Shown here one piece after another: positions 19,801 to 27,948 of a stretch of DNA of 64,000 bases; position 1 is the first letter of the stretch, and the number at the start of each line of letters is the position of its first letter. Source of the DNA: Tritrichomonas foetus (Eukaryota; Parabasalia; Tritrichomonadida; Tritrichomonadidae). The notes under the pieces were generated by a model, which did not search any database, was not told the origin of the DNA, and saw only the letters and a list, made by a program, of their open reading frames with translations. The stretch spans positions 60,530 to 124,529 of the forward strand of contig MLAK01000303.1 in NCBI GenBank assembly GCA_001839685.1, in the 5' to 3' direction. Made by a program: the position numbers and the translations under genes.

Positions 19801-20602
19801 AACGTTAGGTAATTTCCTTGAAAGAAATCATATCCAATTTGAAGAAGAGAATAATCCAGTTGAAGAAAGTCCGCCTGAAGTTCTTCTAATTCCTCCACCT
19901 ACGCCATCTCCTTATCTTCTCGAGATGGCTGCTAATCGATATCAACAAACTGTTTCCAAAAATGCTTCTGACATAAACTATTGGAATAGTGCTGAAGCTA
20001 CTTTTTCATTTCCTCTTGATGAACCTAAAAGTCTTGCAAGACCAATTTCTCCAAGAGTTTCATTATGTGATCCACCACGATTCACAAATGAAAAAAATAG
20101 AGAAAAAGATATTCCTAATTATCCAATTAGTTCTCCATCTTCATCACCACCAATGACACCAACTTCATCAGTTTATATTAAATCTATTCATTCTAGACAA
20201 TCAGACCGAGGTCAAACACCATTATCCGAAGTTTCATTGTCAACACCCGTTGCTCCACCATCCTTTCCGAAAACAACATCAGCTCCAAGAACCAAGCAGG
20301 CTTCGATTAAATTGAATCCAGAAATTATTAATTTTGGTCAAGTCAAAGTTAATACTTCATCTATAGCTCAAATTACCTTAACTAATACTGGAGCAACACC
20401 ACTTCACTTTTCAACTACACAACCAAACAACAAATTATTTAAAGTTCTTACAATTCCTGGTGTTGTTTATCCAGGACTCAAAGTTTCTGTGAAAGTTTCA
20501 CTCCTTCCTTCGGAAGAACCTCAATATGTATCAACATCATTTGAATTACAAACTAAATTCTTCCAAACAAGAATTCCAATTACTGTCGATATTGTAGAAT
20601 AG
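16811..20602 (+). CDS. SPAG17: SPAG17/PF6-like axonemal central-pair protein
   Basis: 1,263 residues from an ATG at 16811, where TTCA immediately precedes the start. The N-terminal region has a Lys/Ser-rich linker (~60-125). A middle block (~600-720) shows the repeated DGTFI / KPNGTISRHKDG / RPDNTEYFVKHDGTRR pattern that is typical of SPAG17. A Pro/Ser-rich linker follows (~1040-1170). The C-terminus (~1165-1263) is an ASH/MSP-like beta domain (INFGQVKVNTSS...ITLTNTG), common in ciliary proteins. Animal SPAG17 and Chlamydomonas PF6 (central apparatus C1a) exceed 2,000 residues, so this is a shorter version. The next gene, also +, is another ciliary protein. The family assignment is from motif recall; I could not align it. 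Confidence 0.75.
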   Translation: MSQEITVNHLITAFDCVQNAFDMNAFIDFLKTNYKKEVVFLNAQDFAESNGRISKSESKTGLKTKHDGTSNIVRGLKSRIDADLAKIIETKKKTQAQIEKSKSGKVAKSKSRLSAVEVSSVFDGKIDVLYVILNYPYLPKQLNSLLEGGVDLNLFLAFVPKNGVSTVPFSKKSNEKSSRNQQKRVTIQGYEFDWSQNPNCYPPARWITLKRNVPPHVAFQEIHVEDEMDMTFKNVEEEILRIFRAKNEFNNFFQDKTLNSLPSCIPECSYDHFIEYMAERPGDFINAMYYELRKNNFSTTQPNPPPTILNQFNNLFDQGFKELERKVIFIEPQEINDIDFVSEIPPQLYPLLYKLLHWKIEVGKAETCSALATFLSSPASFYAYAGSKFDAIVASVNKKYRLGLPLSFFDWSQWNYALDTLTVGDSLVDAFHGVDIIETFFDDSIGILWILTLPPVSKNIGHYFTNYTMPQTIEGISEFIENIFENNRTETKMRSPPSPAQIVRENLDINILLPNLQQRMSSETSMYRLPMSISNSASFTTPYYLESGLKVDIIRNLESGKMTFAYNAYFKQLFEIYANSSAITIQPNEGIRIMIEDPFVVTLLFNEQSICYSPEQFVIKSTGELPIVLLTDGTFITQDRDQEMIVKPNGTISRHKDGKWTSCNAEGESFLHTETGLIKQDAKHSQISDIINRTVSMIRPDNTEYFVKHDGTRRILFNLVFSIEQQDNEQTIIYDIPNFPVINKNGNEFSTTLDRFDIKYSQKHVTVDCSDYTLDIVDGHVYITDKASSQANQNENNDSEKEESINQCTEMLLKHNHCEFKYQTQVILADANGTERFCALTQEVPAKKKIDIYETRWGTAIPVKDTLAEPQHVLLNKVFLPRFFAVRSDLTVTEFLCPNSIDFTAYTTVKSTISHPNSDELNVISLHNSIDPPIIYTIHDPLSKTERATIMKGFHLPKVKKTNRQKSQRNEGDEEEIISIAESSQQAFLYDHKIFVQTLGNFLERNHIQFEEENNPVEESPPEVLLIPPPTPSPYLLEMAANRYQQTVSKNASDINYWNSAEATFSFPLDEPKSLARPISPRVSLCDPPRFTNEKNREKDIPNYPISSPSSSPPMTPTSSVYIKSIHSRQSDRGQTPLSEVSLSTPVAPPSFPKTTSAPRTKQASIKLNPEIINFGQVKVNTSSIAQITLTNTGATPLHFSTTQPNNKLFKVLTIPGVVYPGLKVSVKVSLLPSEEPQYVSTSFELQTKFFQTRIPITVDIVE

Positions 20603-20999
20603 ATGTTTGTGCACAAATCAAATGTAAATAAATCTATATACGCAAGATATCTTTTCATTATGTATTTCAAATATTTGAAACTTTTTTATATATTATATGG
20701 TCACTCATATTGAATTTATATACAAATAGAATCTGAAAAAAAAGGAAATCTTTTTCGGAAAATACTGAAATGCTAAATGAAAAAACAAACAAACATTTTC
20801 TATGAGTTTATTGAGTGTGTCTATTTGTCGGTTGGAAAGGTCAATTGAAAAAATCCAACGTCAATTTAGAGGCCGTTTTTTTCCCGTTATTTTCTCAAAG
20901 TGGCTCAGAAACATCAAACAGAGTCATTCAAAAAAAATTCAATTCACTCAGAATTTCTTTCAAAATCATCAAAAAAAAAAATTCCCAAGCAAGAGAAAG
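20603..20999. other. Intergenic and 5' region of the CCDC146-like gene
   Basis: Spacer of 397 bp. The reading frame of the next gene stays open leftwards to an ATG at 20802, adding 66 Lys/Phe-rich residues. I prefer the downstream ATG at 21000 because initiator-like motifs (TCATT near 20924, TCACT near 20944) lie inside this stretch. Confidence 0.4.
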
Positions 21000-23759
21000 A
21001 TGAGTACGGAGGTCGATTTAGCCGCTGATGGCAGCGAAGATAATCACCCAGCCGTTCTTGCGCTCAAGCAATTACTCGAATCCGATCAAATCACGCCCGA
21101 GACATTTAATAATCTTATATTCAAGTTCAAAAAGCTCCACCAAGCCTTTGCCCAGTCGTGCTCAACCGAACAGATACTCCTTAGGAGGACCCGAGACCTG
21201 AATAAGGAGCTGAAGTCCCAAAAATTGACAATTCAAGATTCAGCCTCCCAACAACAAGAACATCGAACTGCTTTAACCGCTCTTCGTCAGTATGTAACAA
21301 ACATTCAAACCGAGCTTGATGCGACCCGCGAACAGATCGACACGACCAAAGCCAATACAGCAATGAAGAAAAAAGAAGCAGCCAAACTCGCCGATAAGGT
21401 TGCCAAAGCTCGTGACGATCAAATTTTGAAACTTGAACCGCAGAAAAAGCAAATTCAAGTCGAAATTAGCGCATTGGAAGATTCAATCGGAGATAAACGA
21501 AAAACTATCGATAATTTGAAAACAACCGCTAAAAATATAACAGAAAAAATGTCACAGTGCGATTCACAGCTTACAAATATCGAAAAGAAGAAGAGAGCGG
21601 CTGATCAAAAAATGTTGGAAATATCATCAATTCCGATAAAAACTCGACAGAAATCGTCGGCAGTCGAATCATCGCATAATACTATGCTAAGTGAAGAGAA
21701 AAGCCTCACACAACAGCTCGGAACTGCTGAATCTACATTATTGCAATTACACACGCAAGCTCATGACTTTGAAACTGAATACCAACATATAACTAACGAC
21801 ATTGAAGGCATGAGTCAAGCAATAACAGATGTAAAGATGAAGTCAGAAGAGCTACGTCAAAAATGTTCAGAATATACAAATAATAAACAACAGCGTGAAT
21901 ATGATTCACGCAGAATTGTTAAACTTGTTGGTGAGCAAAATAAAGAGATTGCAAACTTAAATACTAAACTAGAAAACCTTGGAAAAGATATTGCGAAGAA
22001 AGAAAAAGAAAGCCAAAGATTAGAAGAAACAATGGCAAGGCTCGCCATTGATACTGCAACTTTATCGTCTCAGCTTACAACACTTACATCTGACCAACAA
22101 AAGGAAGAAAGTCATAACCGCCAACTTTTTACAACTTTAAACAAGCAGATGGAAGCAAAAGAAGCAGCACTAAAAGCAATTCTAGCTGTTGAAGAAGTTA
22201 ATCAACGAATTTTGGATGATATAAAAGCAGCATTAATTGATAAAGATCGAAAACAAAGTGTTCATGATCAGCTTTCTAAAAAAGAACATGAATTACAACT
22301 TGAATTAACTGAAGCTTCTTTAATTCGTGATCGAAAGGCGCGTGAAATGGCCTCAATGAAAAAGAAAACAATTGATTCGAAAACCCTGGCAATGGAGAGA
22401 AATTTGGATTATATGGATCTTTGTAGAAAACAAGAACAAAATGCAATAAAACTAAGAGAATGTTCTGAAATGTATGAAAAAGTGAAACTTGATCGAAACA
22501 AAAATGTCAATCACATCCAAACAAGCAGACAATTAATTGTGGAATATAAAGAAAAAATAAGAATCCTTGAAAATGAAGTTGAAGTTCTTCGTGCTGAATT
22601 CGAACAAGTCGATGCGGCTGTAAAACTTCAAAAGAATGATTTAATGCAGGCATTCAAGCGAAGAGATGCCACTAAAAGCGATTTAAAGCGTGCTGAACTT
22701 GGTTATAAAGATTTACAAGGAAAAATTGATTTCCAAATGAACGAAACTAGTCGTCTTAATTTAGTTTTACAGAATTTGGAAAATTCTATCCAGCATCATC
22801 AAGATTTATATATGAAGCAATCAGATGATTGTGCAAATATTCAGAGAGAATTAATTGATAGGCAAGATCAACTTTGTCTTGTAAATGAACAATTCAATCG
22901 TCATGAAGAAGTCATGAAAAGAGGTGAAATCGCATTAAAAGATCGCGAAGAAGAGTATAAATTATTGAATTTACAATTAAAAGACTTCCAACGACAAATA
23001 GATATAATTCAACGAAAAGTTCCTCAATTACGTGCTTATGAAGCTGAAATTGTTGATTTACAGAAACAATTAAACGTTGAAAGAAAAGATGTAGATAAGA
23101 TCACTCAGAAGCTTGAAGCACCTGATTTGAAGGAAAGACAACGAGCTTACTGTGGTAAAGATTTCACTCTTAAAGAACTTGAAGAAAAAGTCTCGTTATA
23201 TGAACAAAGAATTAATTCCAAAGAGCAGCAATTATGGGAGAAGCAAATTCTTTTACGAGAAATTGAAGATAAAATCAACGAATTAATGCAAGATTCCCGC
23301 ACAGATAATAAAAAGACGTCTAAAATTTACGAGAAAAGTGGTTCTTTACGTGCTGAAGCAATGGCGTTACGTCGTAAGAAGATGGCTGCAATGGCCGAAT
23401 CTTCTGTTTATAAGACACAAAGTGATGAATTACAAGAACAAAAAGAATCAATTCGCAAAGAACTTCAAACAGCAGGTGAAAGAACACAAAGAGGTGAAGC
23501 ATTCGATGAATACGCTGAAAAGATGATTACAATGCACATTAGAGATAAAATGTCAGCAACTTTACCTCACAGAGGAGATGAATACCTTGAACTTGATGAT
23601 GAAGAGGAAAGAAGACCTGGAAGACAACACTTTGACGCTTATCCTACAGCCGATGGACTTTCTCGACCTTATGGAGCTTTCCCAGTCTTCCAGCCAGGAG
23701 CACCATCAGGCCAATTGAGACACTACAGAAACGAAACACAGAGACCAATTGAGTTATAA
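21000..23759 (+). CDS. CCDC146: CCDC146/MBO2-like coiled-coil ciliary protein
   Basis: 919 residues from the ATG at 21000 (985 if the ATG at 20802 is used). It is almost entirely long heptad coiled coil, rich in Lys, Glu and Gln. The start (LALKQLLESDQITPETF) and the end (RAEAMALRRKKMAAMAESSVYK) resemble vertebrate CCDC146 and Chlamydomonas MBO2, and the length matches human CCDC146 (~955). Those proteins associate with axonemal doublets or centriolar structures and affect the beat. The C-terminal ~50 residues are low-complexity. Coiled-coil proteins are easy to misassign, but the conserved ends and the neighbouring SPAG17-like gene support the call. Confidence 0.75.
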   Translation: MSTEVDLAADGSEDNHPAVLALKQLLESDQITPETFNNLIFKFKKLHQAFAQSCSTEQILLRRTRDLNKELKSQKLTIQDSASQQQEHRTALTALRQYVTNIQTELDATREQIDTTKANTAMKKKEAAKLADKVAKARDDQILKLEPQKKQIQVEISALEDSIGDKRKTIDNLKTTAKNITEKMSQCDSQLTNIEKKKRAADQKMLEISSIPIKTRQKSSAVESSHNTMLSEEKSLTQQLGTAESTLLQLHTQAHDFETEYQHITNDIEGMSQAITDVKMKSEELRQKCSEYTNNKQQREYDSRRIVKLVGEQNKEIANLNTKLENLGKDIAKKEKESQRLEETMARLAIDTATLSSQLTTLTSDQQKEESHNRQLFTTLNKQMEAKEAALKAILAVEEVNQRILDDIKAALIDKDRKQSVHDQLSKKEHELQLELTEASLIRDRKAREMASMKKKTIDSKTLAMERNLDYMDLCRKQEQNAIKLRECSEMYEKVKLDRNKNVNHIQTSRQLIVEYKEKIRILENEVEVLRAEFEQVDAAVKLQKNDLMQAFKRRDATKSDLKRAELGYKDLQGKIDFQMNETSRLNLVLQNLENSIQHHQDLYMKQSDDCANIQRELIDRQDQLCLVNEQFNRHEEVMKRGEIALKDREEEYKLLNLQLKDFQRQIDIIQRKVPQLRAYEAEIVDLQKQLNVERKDVDKITQKLEAPDLKERQRAYCGKDFTLKELEEKVSLYEQRINSKEQQLWEKQILLREIEDKINELMQDSRTDNKKTSKIYEKSGSLRAEAMALRRKKMAAMAESSVYKTQSDELQEQKESIRKELQTAGERTQRGEAFDEYAEKMITMHIRDKMSATLPHRGDEYLELDDEEERRPGRQHFDAYPTADGLSRPYGAFPVFQPGAPSGQLRHYRNETQRPIEL

Positions 23760-24256
23760 GTTTTTATTGAATTTATGCATGTGAATATGTGTACTATTCA
23801 ATTATTCTCATTTTCCTTTTGATAGATTTTCTTGTGTTTTGTTTTGTTTGTTGGTCTGTTTTTTCTGAAGAAATGATTGCGATTTATTATTTTTTATAAT
23901 GTGAATTTTATTAAAAGTTTTTATTATAAATTAATTTAGATTATTTTCTTATTTGTGTTATGTCTCTTGGTGAAAACTTTGTTCTATTTAAATCATTGTT
24001 GAAAAAACTAATGAAAGTGATTCTTTTTGCTATTAATCACGATTTAAGTGAATGATTCAATAATAAAAAGATAGAGAAAATATCCACTTCATCTTTCAAT
24101 AGAAAAATCAAATAGATAACAACAAATTGGAAAGAAATCATATTAGAAACAAATAAATAAAAAGTGAAATAATATCTTTATCGCATTTATTTAAAACATA
24201 AAATAATACATGTATTTGGTAAAAATATGAATACATATAGTATTCAAATAGAACAA
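23760..24256. other. Spacer between convergent genes
   Basis: 497 bp between the 3' ends of the CCDC146-like (+) and Myb (-) genes. It is AT-rich with many TAAA motifs. No gene was seen. Confidence 0.4.
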
Positions 24257-25051
24257 CTAATATATGAAACTGAGGTACCCAGAATCATTGTTTTGAGATT
24301 CCTCAAAAGTGGTTTCCCAAAGGTGATATTCCGAGTTTTTTCCACACTGAAAACCCTCACTTGTCAAATTATTCAAAATTTGGCCAGAAATCTCGTCGAA
24401 TTGGAGAGAAACATCATCATAGCCTTCATTAAGGTGAATTTCACTTATTGAATCCATTTGGGTAAAATCACAATTCGGAATCAAGCCAGGTAAGAAATCT
24501 GCAATTTCAACGTCATTTTGAATGACACCATCATTTGATATAGTCGAATGCTGGCCTTTTTCTGGAGATTTCTGAAGCTGGTATGAATCAATATTTTCAG
24601 AATTATTTTCTTTGCCCAAACTCTGAAGGGCTGCCTTTTTCCGTTGGTTTGTTATGAAAGCCCAATGATTTTTGACATTCGCGTCAGATCGCGTTGGAAA
24701 AAATGATGAAATTAATGTCCATCGCGGGCCGTATTTTAGCACTTTTTCTTCGAGCAGTTCTTCTTCGGATTGGTCCCAGGGACCGTTCGTGAGTCTATCG
24801 GCGAGATAATTTCTGTACCTTTCGCGGCATTGTCGAGGCGATCGCGTTTTCATCCTTTCTGAGACCTGCGGCCAGCTTTCCTCGCCGAGCTCGGCCACGA
24901 GCGCGCGCAGGAGGCGGTCTTCATCGCTCGAAAACTTCCTGCGGAGGCCGCGCGACCGTTTTTTCTTTGATGCGAAAAAATTCTGTTGAGGACTTTCAAG
25001 TTGCGGGGTTGGAAGCGGCTTGCGAATAATCGGAAGCAGAAATGAAGTCAT
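24257..25051 (-). CDS. R2R3 Myb DNA-binding protein
   Basis: 264 residues from an ATG at 25051. Two Myb/SANT repeats occupy residues ~35-140: the first around SSDEDRLLRALVAELGEESW and RSPRQCRERYRNYL, the second around GPWDQSEEELLEEKVLKYGPRW and NVKNHWAFI in part. Tryptophans and hydrophobic cores are in the right places. It is likely a nuclear transcription factor; trichomonads carry hundreds of Myb proteins, and some bind promoters. The C-terminal ~120 residues are acidic and unstructured, plausibly an activation region. An alternative ATG at 25108 adds 19 residues, but an initiator motif lies between the two ATGs, so I chose 25051. The DNA of the Myb repeats (~24740-25050) is clearly GC-richer than its surroundings. 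Confidence 0.85.
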   Translation of the reverse strand: MTSFLLPIIRKPLPTPQLESPQQNFFASKKKRSRGLRRKFSSDEDRLLRALVAELGEESWPQVSERMKTRSPRQCRERYRNYLADRLTNGPWDQSEEELLEEKVLKYGPRWTLISSFFPTRSDANVKNHWAFITNQRKKAALQSLGKENNSENIDSYQLQKSPEKGQHSTISNDGVIQNDVEIADFLPGLIPNCDFTQMDSISEIHLNEGYDDVSLQFDEISGQILNNLTSEGFQCGKNSEYHLWETTFEESQNNDSGYLSFIY

Positions 25052-25072
25052 TTTTTGGCTTTGAACAAGGAT

Positions 25073-25077
25073 TGTGA
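25073..25077 (-). promoter_or_regulatory. Initiator (Inr)-like TCACA before the Myb gene
   Basis: On the minus strand TCACA places a putative +1 A at 25075, 24 bases before the ATG at 25051. It matches the trichomonad Inr consensus TCA(C/T)(A/T). A 5-base motif is common by chance, so support is weak. Confidence 0.35.
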
Positions 25078-25785
25078 CGCTTGGTAAAATACAAAAAAAT
25101 GGATGCAATTCTATTCAAAATATTCTATGGTGTCTTGAATAAGTTCTATGAATTATTACAAATCCACGGAATTTTTGAATTGTAAATGTAAATCAATATT
25201 ATGAATTTTAAATTCATTCACAAAATTTGAGATGGCATATAATCTCGTTATTTAGGGCAAAATTAAAATATTATATTTCTTCTTTAATTCAAGTAATTTA
25301 GTGGATTTATGCTAAATTATTGTCTATTATATATATTTTAATTTATAAAATCATATAATTTTCGATATTAATTGTTGTTATATCAAGATAAATTGAAATA
25401 ATATTCTTCATCTATTTTTTATTTGTGTATATCGATTTTCAAATTTTCATTATTTTATAGTGAAAAAGTTATATTTAGCTTATGATATTGAATGAGACTT
25501 TGAATTATATTGAATAAATTTCGAAATCATATTCAAAAAGAGATGATGAATAGGTCAAAAAGTTGCAATGCTTTTAATTGTGAAGGATATTTTGAATGTT
25601 ACGTTGATAGTGTATACCAAATACTTACAATATTAGATAATTTATTTTATGAAGGAATATTGGGGATACCCCTTCTTCTAACAGAGGTTTGGTTTAAAGA
25701 GGAATAAGGCATAATTTTTTTTTGTTTTTCACCCAAATATGATTACATTGAAGTTGGTAATGACTCTCGTTTATATTTCTTTAAA

Positions 25786-25885
25786 ATAATCATTTCTTGT
25801 ACAATCATTATTTCTTGTAAAATCATTATTTCTTGTAAAGTCATTATTTCGTGTTTATAGTAATTATTTTGTGTAAAATCACGAT
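25786..25885. repeat. Tandem ~18-20-bp repeat
   Basis: Four to five imperfect copies of a unit like AATCATTATTTCTTGTAAA run through this stretch, with decay at both ends. It lies in the spacer between the Myb and kinase genes. Confidence 0.7.
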
Positions 25886-26485
25886 TTCATTCAGACGTTT
25901 ATTTTTTTTTAGTCTACAAATTTTCAATTGGCATAAAAATCTCCCATTCAAAATTAATGATATGATTAAATCAGGAAATGATTGAGTTATTTGTTTAGAA
26001 AAAATAGACAATTGATTGTATTTCATCTGATTAAGTAATGGCAATGATTAAAAGGTGATGGAACTTGTCATTTATTTAAAGGCTTGATTTCACCTTTCCC
26101 TTTGATATGATAATTGCCTTGATTATAACAAATCATGATTCATGAATCAATTTTTATTTTCTCAATGATTCAAAAAGTGAAAAAAGTTTGAAAGGGAAAT
26201 TCAGAACTGACTTTTCTTTTTCAAACATGCATATTAAAATATTGCCATTAACTCCATCTCAATATAAAATATTCATGATAATTCGTTATTGAAAACTAAA
26301 CTAAACTAATTCTATTTGACAATTGACAAAGCTGTTAAAAAATTGATAGAATAAAACCAAACAACATAAATTTTATATATTTTAGCGTCTTATCGACCAA
26401 TTTCAATAAGATTTCTGATCAAAAATTTCCAAGGTTTTTGAAAGAATACTGAAAATACTTCTTGACAGTCTGAACAAGAAAATCG

Positions 26486-27703
26486 ATGATAAAAGAACCT
26501 TCTTTAGACCAATACACAATAATGGAATTACTTGGGGAAGGCTCATTTTCTAAAGTATACAAAGCAAAAAATCTAATAAACAACAACTTTTATGCCTTAA
26601 AAGTCTATCCAAAAGATAATTTAACAGAAAGAGGAGATGAAGAACGATTTCAACGTGAAATCAACTCAATGGCTTTTCTAAGACATCCTTGTGTTGTTGC
26701 ATTACATGACTTTTTTTCGGATGACAAAAATTTCTATCTAGTTTTAGATTTATGCAATGGTGGAGAATTATTTGATTATATTTGTGATCATTATAGGCTA
26801 GATGAAGTTACTGCATCATTCATATTTAAACAGATTTCTGAAGCTGTAAATTATTGTCATTCTTTTGGAGTTGCACATCGTGATTTAAAACCTGAAAACA
26901 TAATGATCGATAAATTTCCATATGTGAAAATCAGTGACTTTGGTTTATGTGGGTACATTTCTGAAACAAAGTTGATGAAAACATTTTGCGGTTCACCATG
27001 TTATTGTTCTCCAGAGTGTCTATGTCGAGTACAATATGATGGAAGGAAAAGTGATCTTTGGTCTATGGGTGTTATACTCTACTCAATGGTAACAGGTGAG
27101 CATCCATGGAATATTTCTAATACATCAGCAATGCTCCGACAAATACTCAAGGCAGACTTTACAATACCTAGTTATGTTTCTGTTGAGTGTCAAAATCTTA
27201 TATATAACTTGATTAGAGCAAGTCCCAATGAGAGATTCACAATAAATGAAGTCCTTGATCATCCATGGTTAGCACTCGGTAAAAAACAAATACTATCAAG
27301 AAAGTTGAAACCATTAAATCTACCTCTCCCTCCTTTAAACCCTCCTTCGATCGAAGAACTTTCATCTGCATCAGCTGATAGTTCTCAAAGATCTGATTGT
27401 GGAATTATCTCACCTTTTGATGATTTCGATCAAATAGTTCCTCTTAATTTATCTGATCCAGCAAAAAATGAAACCTTATTATCATGCTTACCCAGACTTA
27501 GAGTGAGAAGCTCGTCACTTTCAACATTTACACAGCAACAAGGAATTAATCTCCCAAGAAAACCTATAGGACAGAGAGGAATTATTCTTGCTAGTCAAAA
27601 GAAAAACTTATCTATTGTCGCATCACGACAGTTATCACAATGTAACTTAAATAAAATTCCTCACATTATTTCCCCAAATCAGATGCAGACCATCGAAGAA
27701 TGA
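26486..27703 (+). CDS. CAMK-like (AMPK/MARK-type) Ser/Thr protein kinase
   Basis: 405 residues from an ATG at 26486. The kinase domain spans ~10-265: glycine loop GEGSFSKV (17-24), ATP-anchoring K39, catalytic HRDLKPEN with D133, DFG with D151, and SPE in place of APE. The activation segment TFCGSPCYCSPE and DVWS-like SDLWSMGVILY resemble CAMKL kinases. All catalytic residues are present, so an active enzyme is expected. The C-terminal ~140 residues are Ser/Pro-rich and unstructured. No UBA or KA1 domain is obvious. It stands 245 bp upstream of a protein whose repeats contain R-x-x-S sites (see findings). Confidence 0.93.
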   Translation: MIKEPSLDQYTIMELLGEGSFSKVYKAKNLINNNFYALKVYPKDNLTERGDEERFQREINSMAFLRHPCVVALHDFFSDDKNFYLVLDLCNGGELFDYICDHYRLDEVTASFIFKQISEAVNYCHSFGVAHRDLKPENIMIDKFPYVKISDFGLCGYISETKLMKTFCGSPCYCSPECLCRVQYDGRKSDLWSMGVILYSMVTGEHPWNISNTSAMLRQILKADFTIPSYVSVECQNLIYNLIRASPNERFTINEVLDHPWLALGKKQILSRKLKPLNLPLPPLNPPSIEELSSASADSSQRSDCGIISPFDDFDQIVPLNLSDPAKNETLLSCLPRLRVRSSSLSTFTQQQGINLPRKPIGQRGIILASQKKNLSIVASRQLSQCNLNKIPHIISPNQMQTIEE

Positions 27704-27948
27704 TCATGATAACGAATTAATGTATCATGTTTGTATTATTAAAATATTGTTTGACTGATAATTTTATTCTTGGTGAATATTAAAGTTGAAATTTCATTAT
27801 TTAAATCATTTATCTGTATTCAATTTTATTTTGAAATTTCCTGTGTGAATTAATTTTCAATTGTTTTTATATCATATTCATTGAAAAAGATAGTCTCAAA
27901 AGTTAATTCAACTTCGAAATTTCGAAGAAAAAATAACGAGTTAATCCA

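Larger units (their letters stand above)
25052..26485. other. Long AT-rich intergenic region
   Basis: About 1.4 kb between the divergent Myb (-) and kinase (+) genes. It contains a 65-codon open frame at 25510-25707 that begins with TTG and resembles nothing known, and a short tandem repeat near 25786-25885. No other gene is supported. Confidence 0.4.

Noticed and set aside
20802..20999. N-terminal extension of the CCDC146-like protein
   Set aside because: Open but Lys/Phe-rich and not coiled coil, with initiator-like motifs inside; the ATG at 21000 is preferred, though not proven.
25786..25885. CRISPR-like array
   Set aside because: Contiguous short tandem units without unique spacers, in a eukaryotic genome; an ordinary minisatellite.
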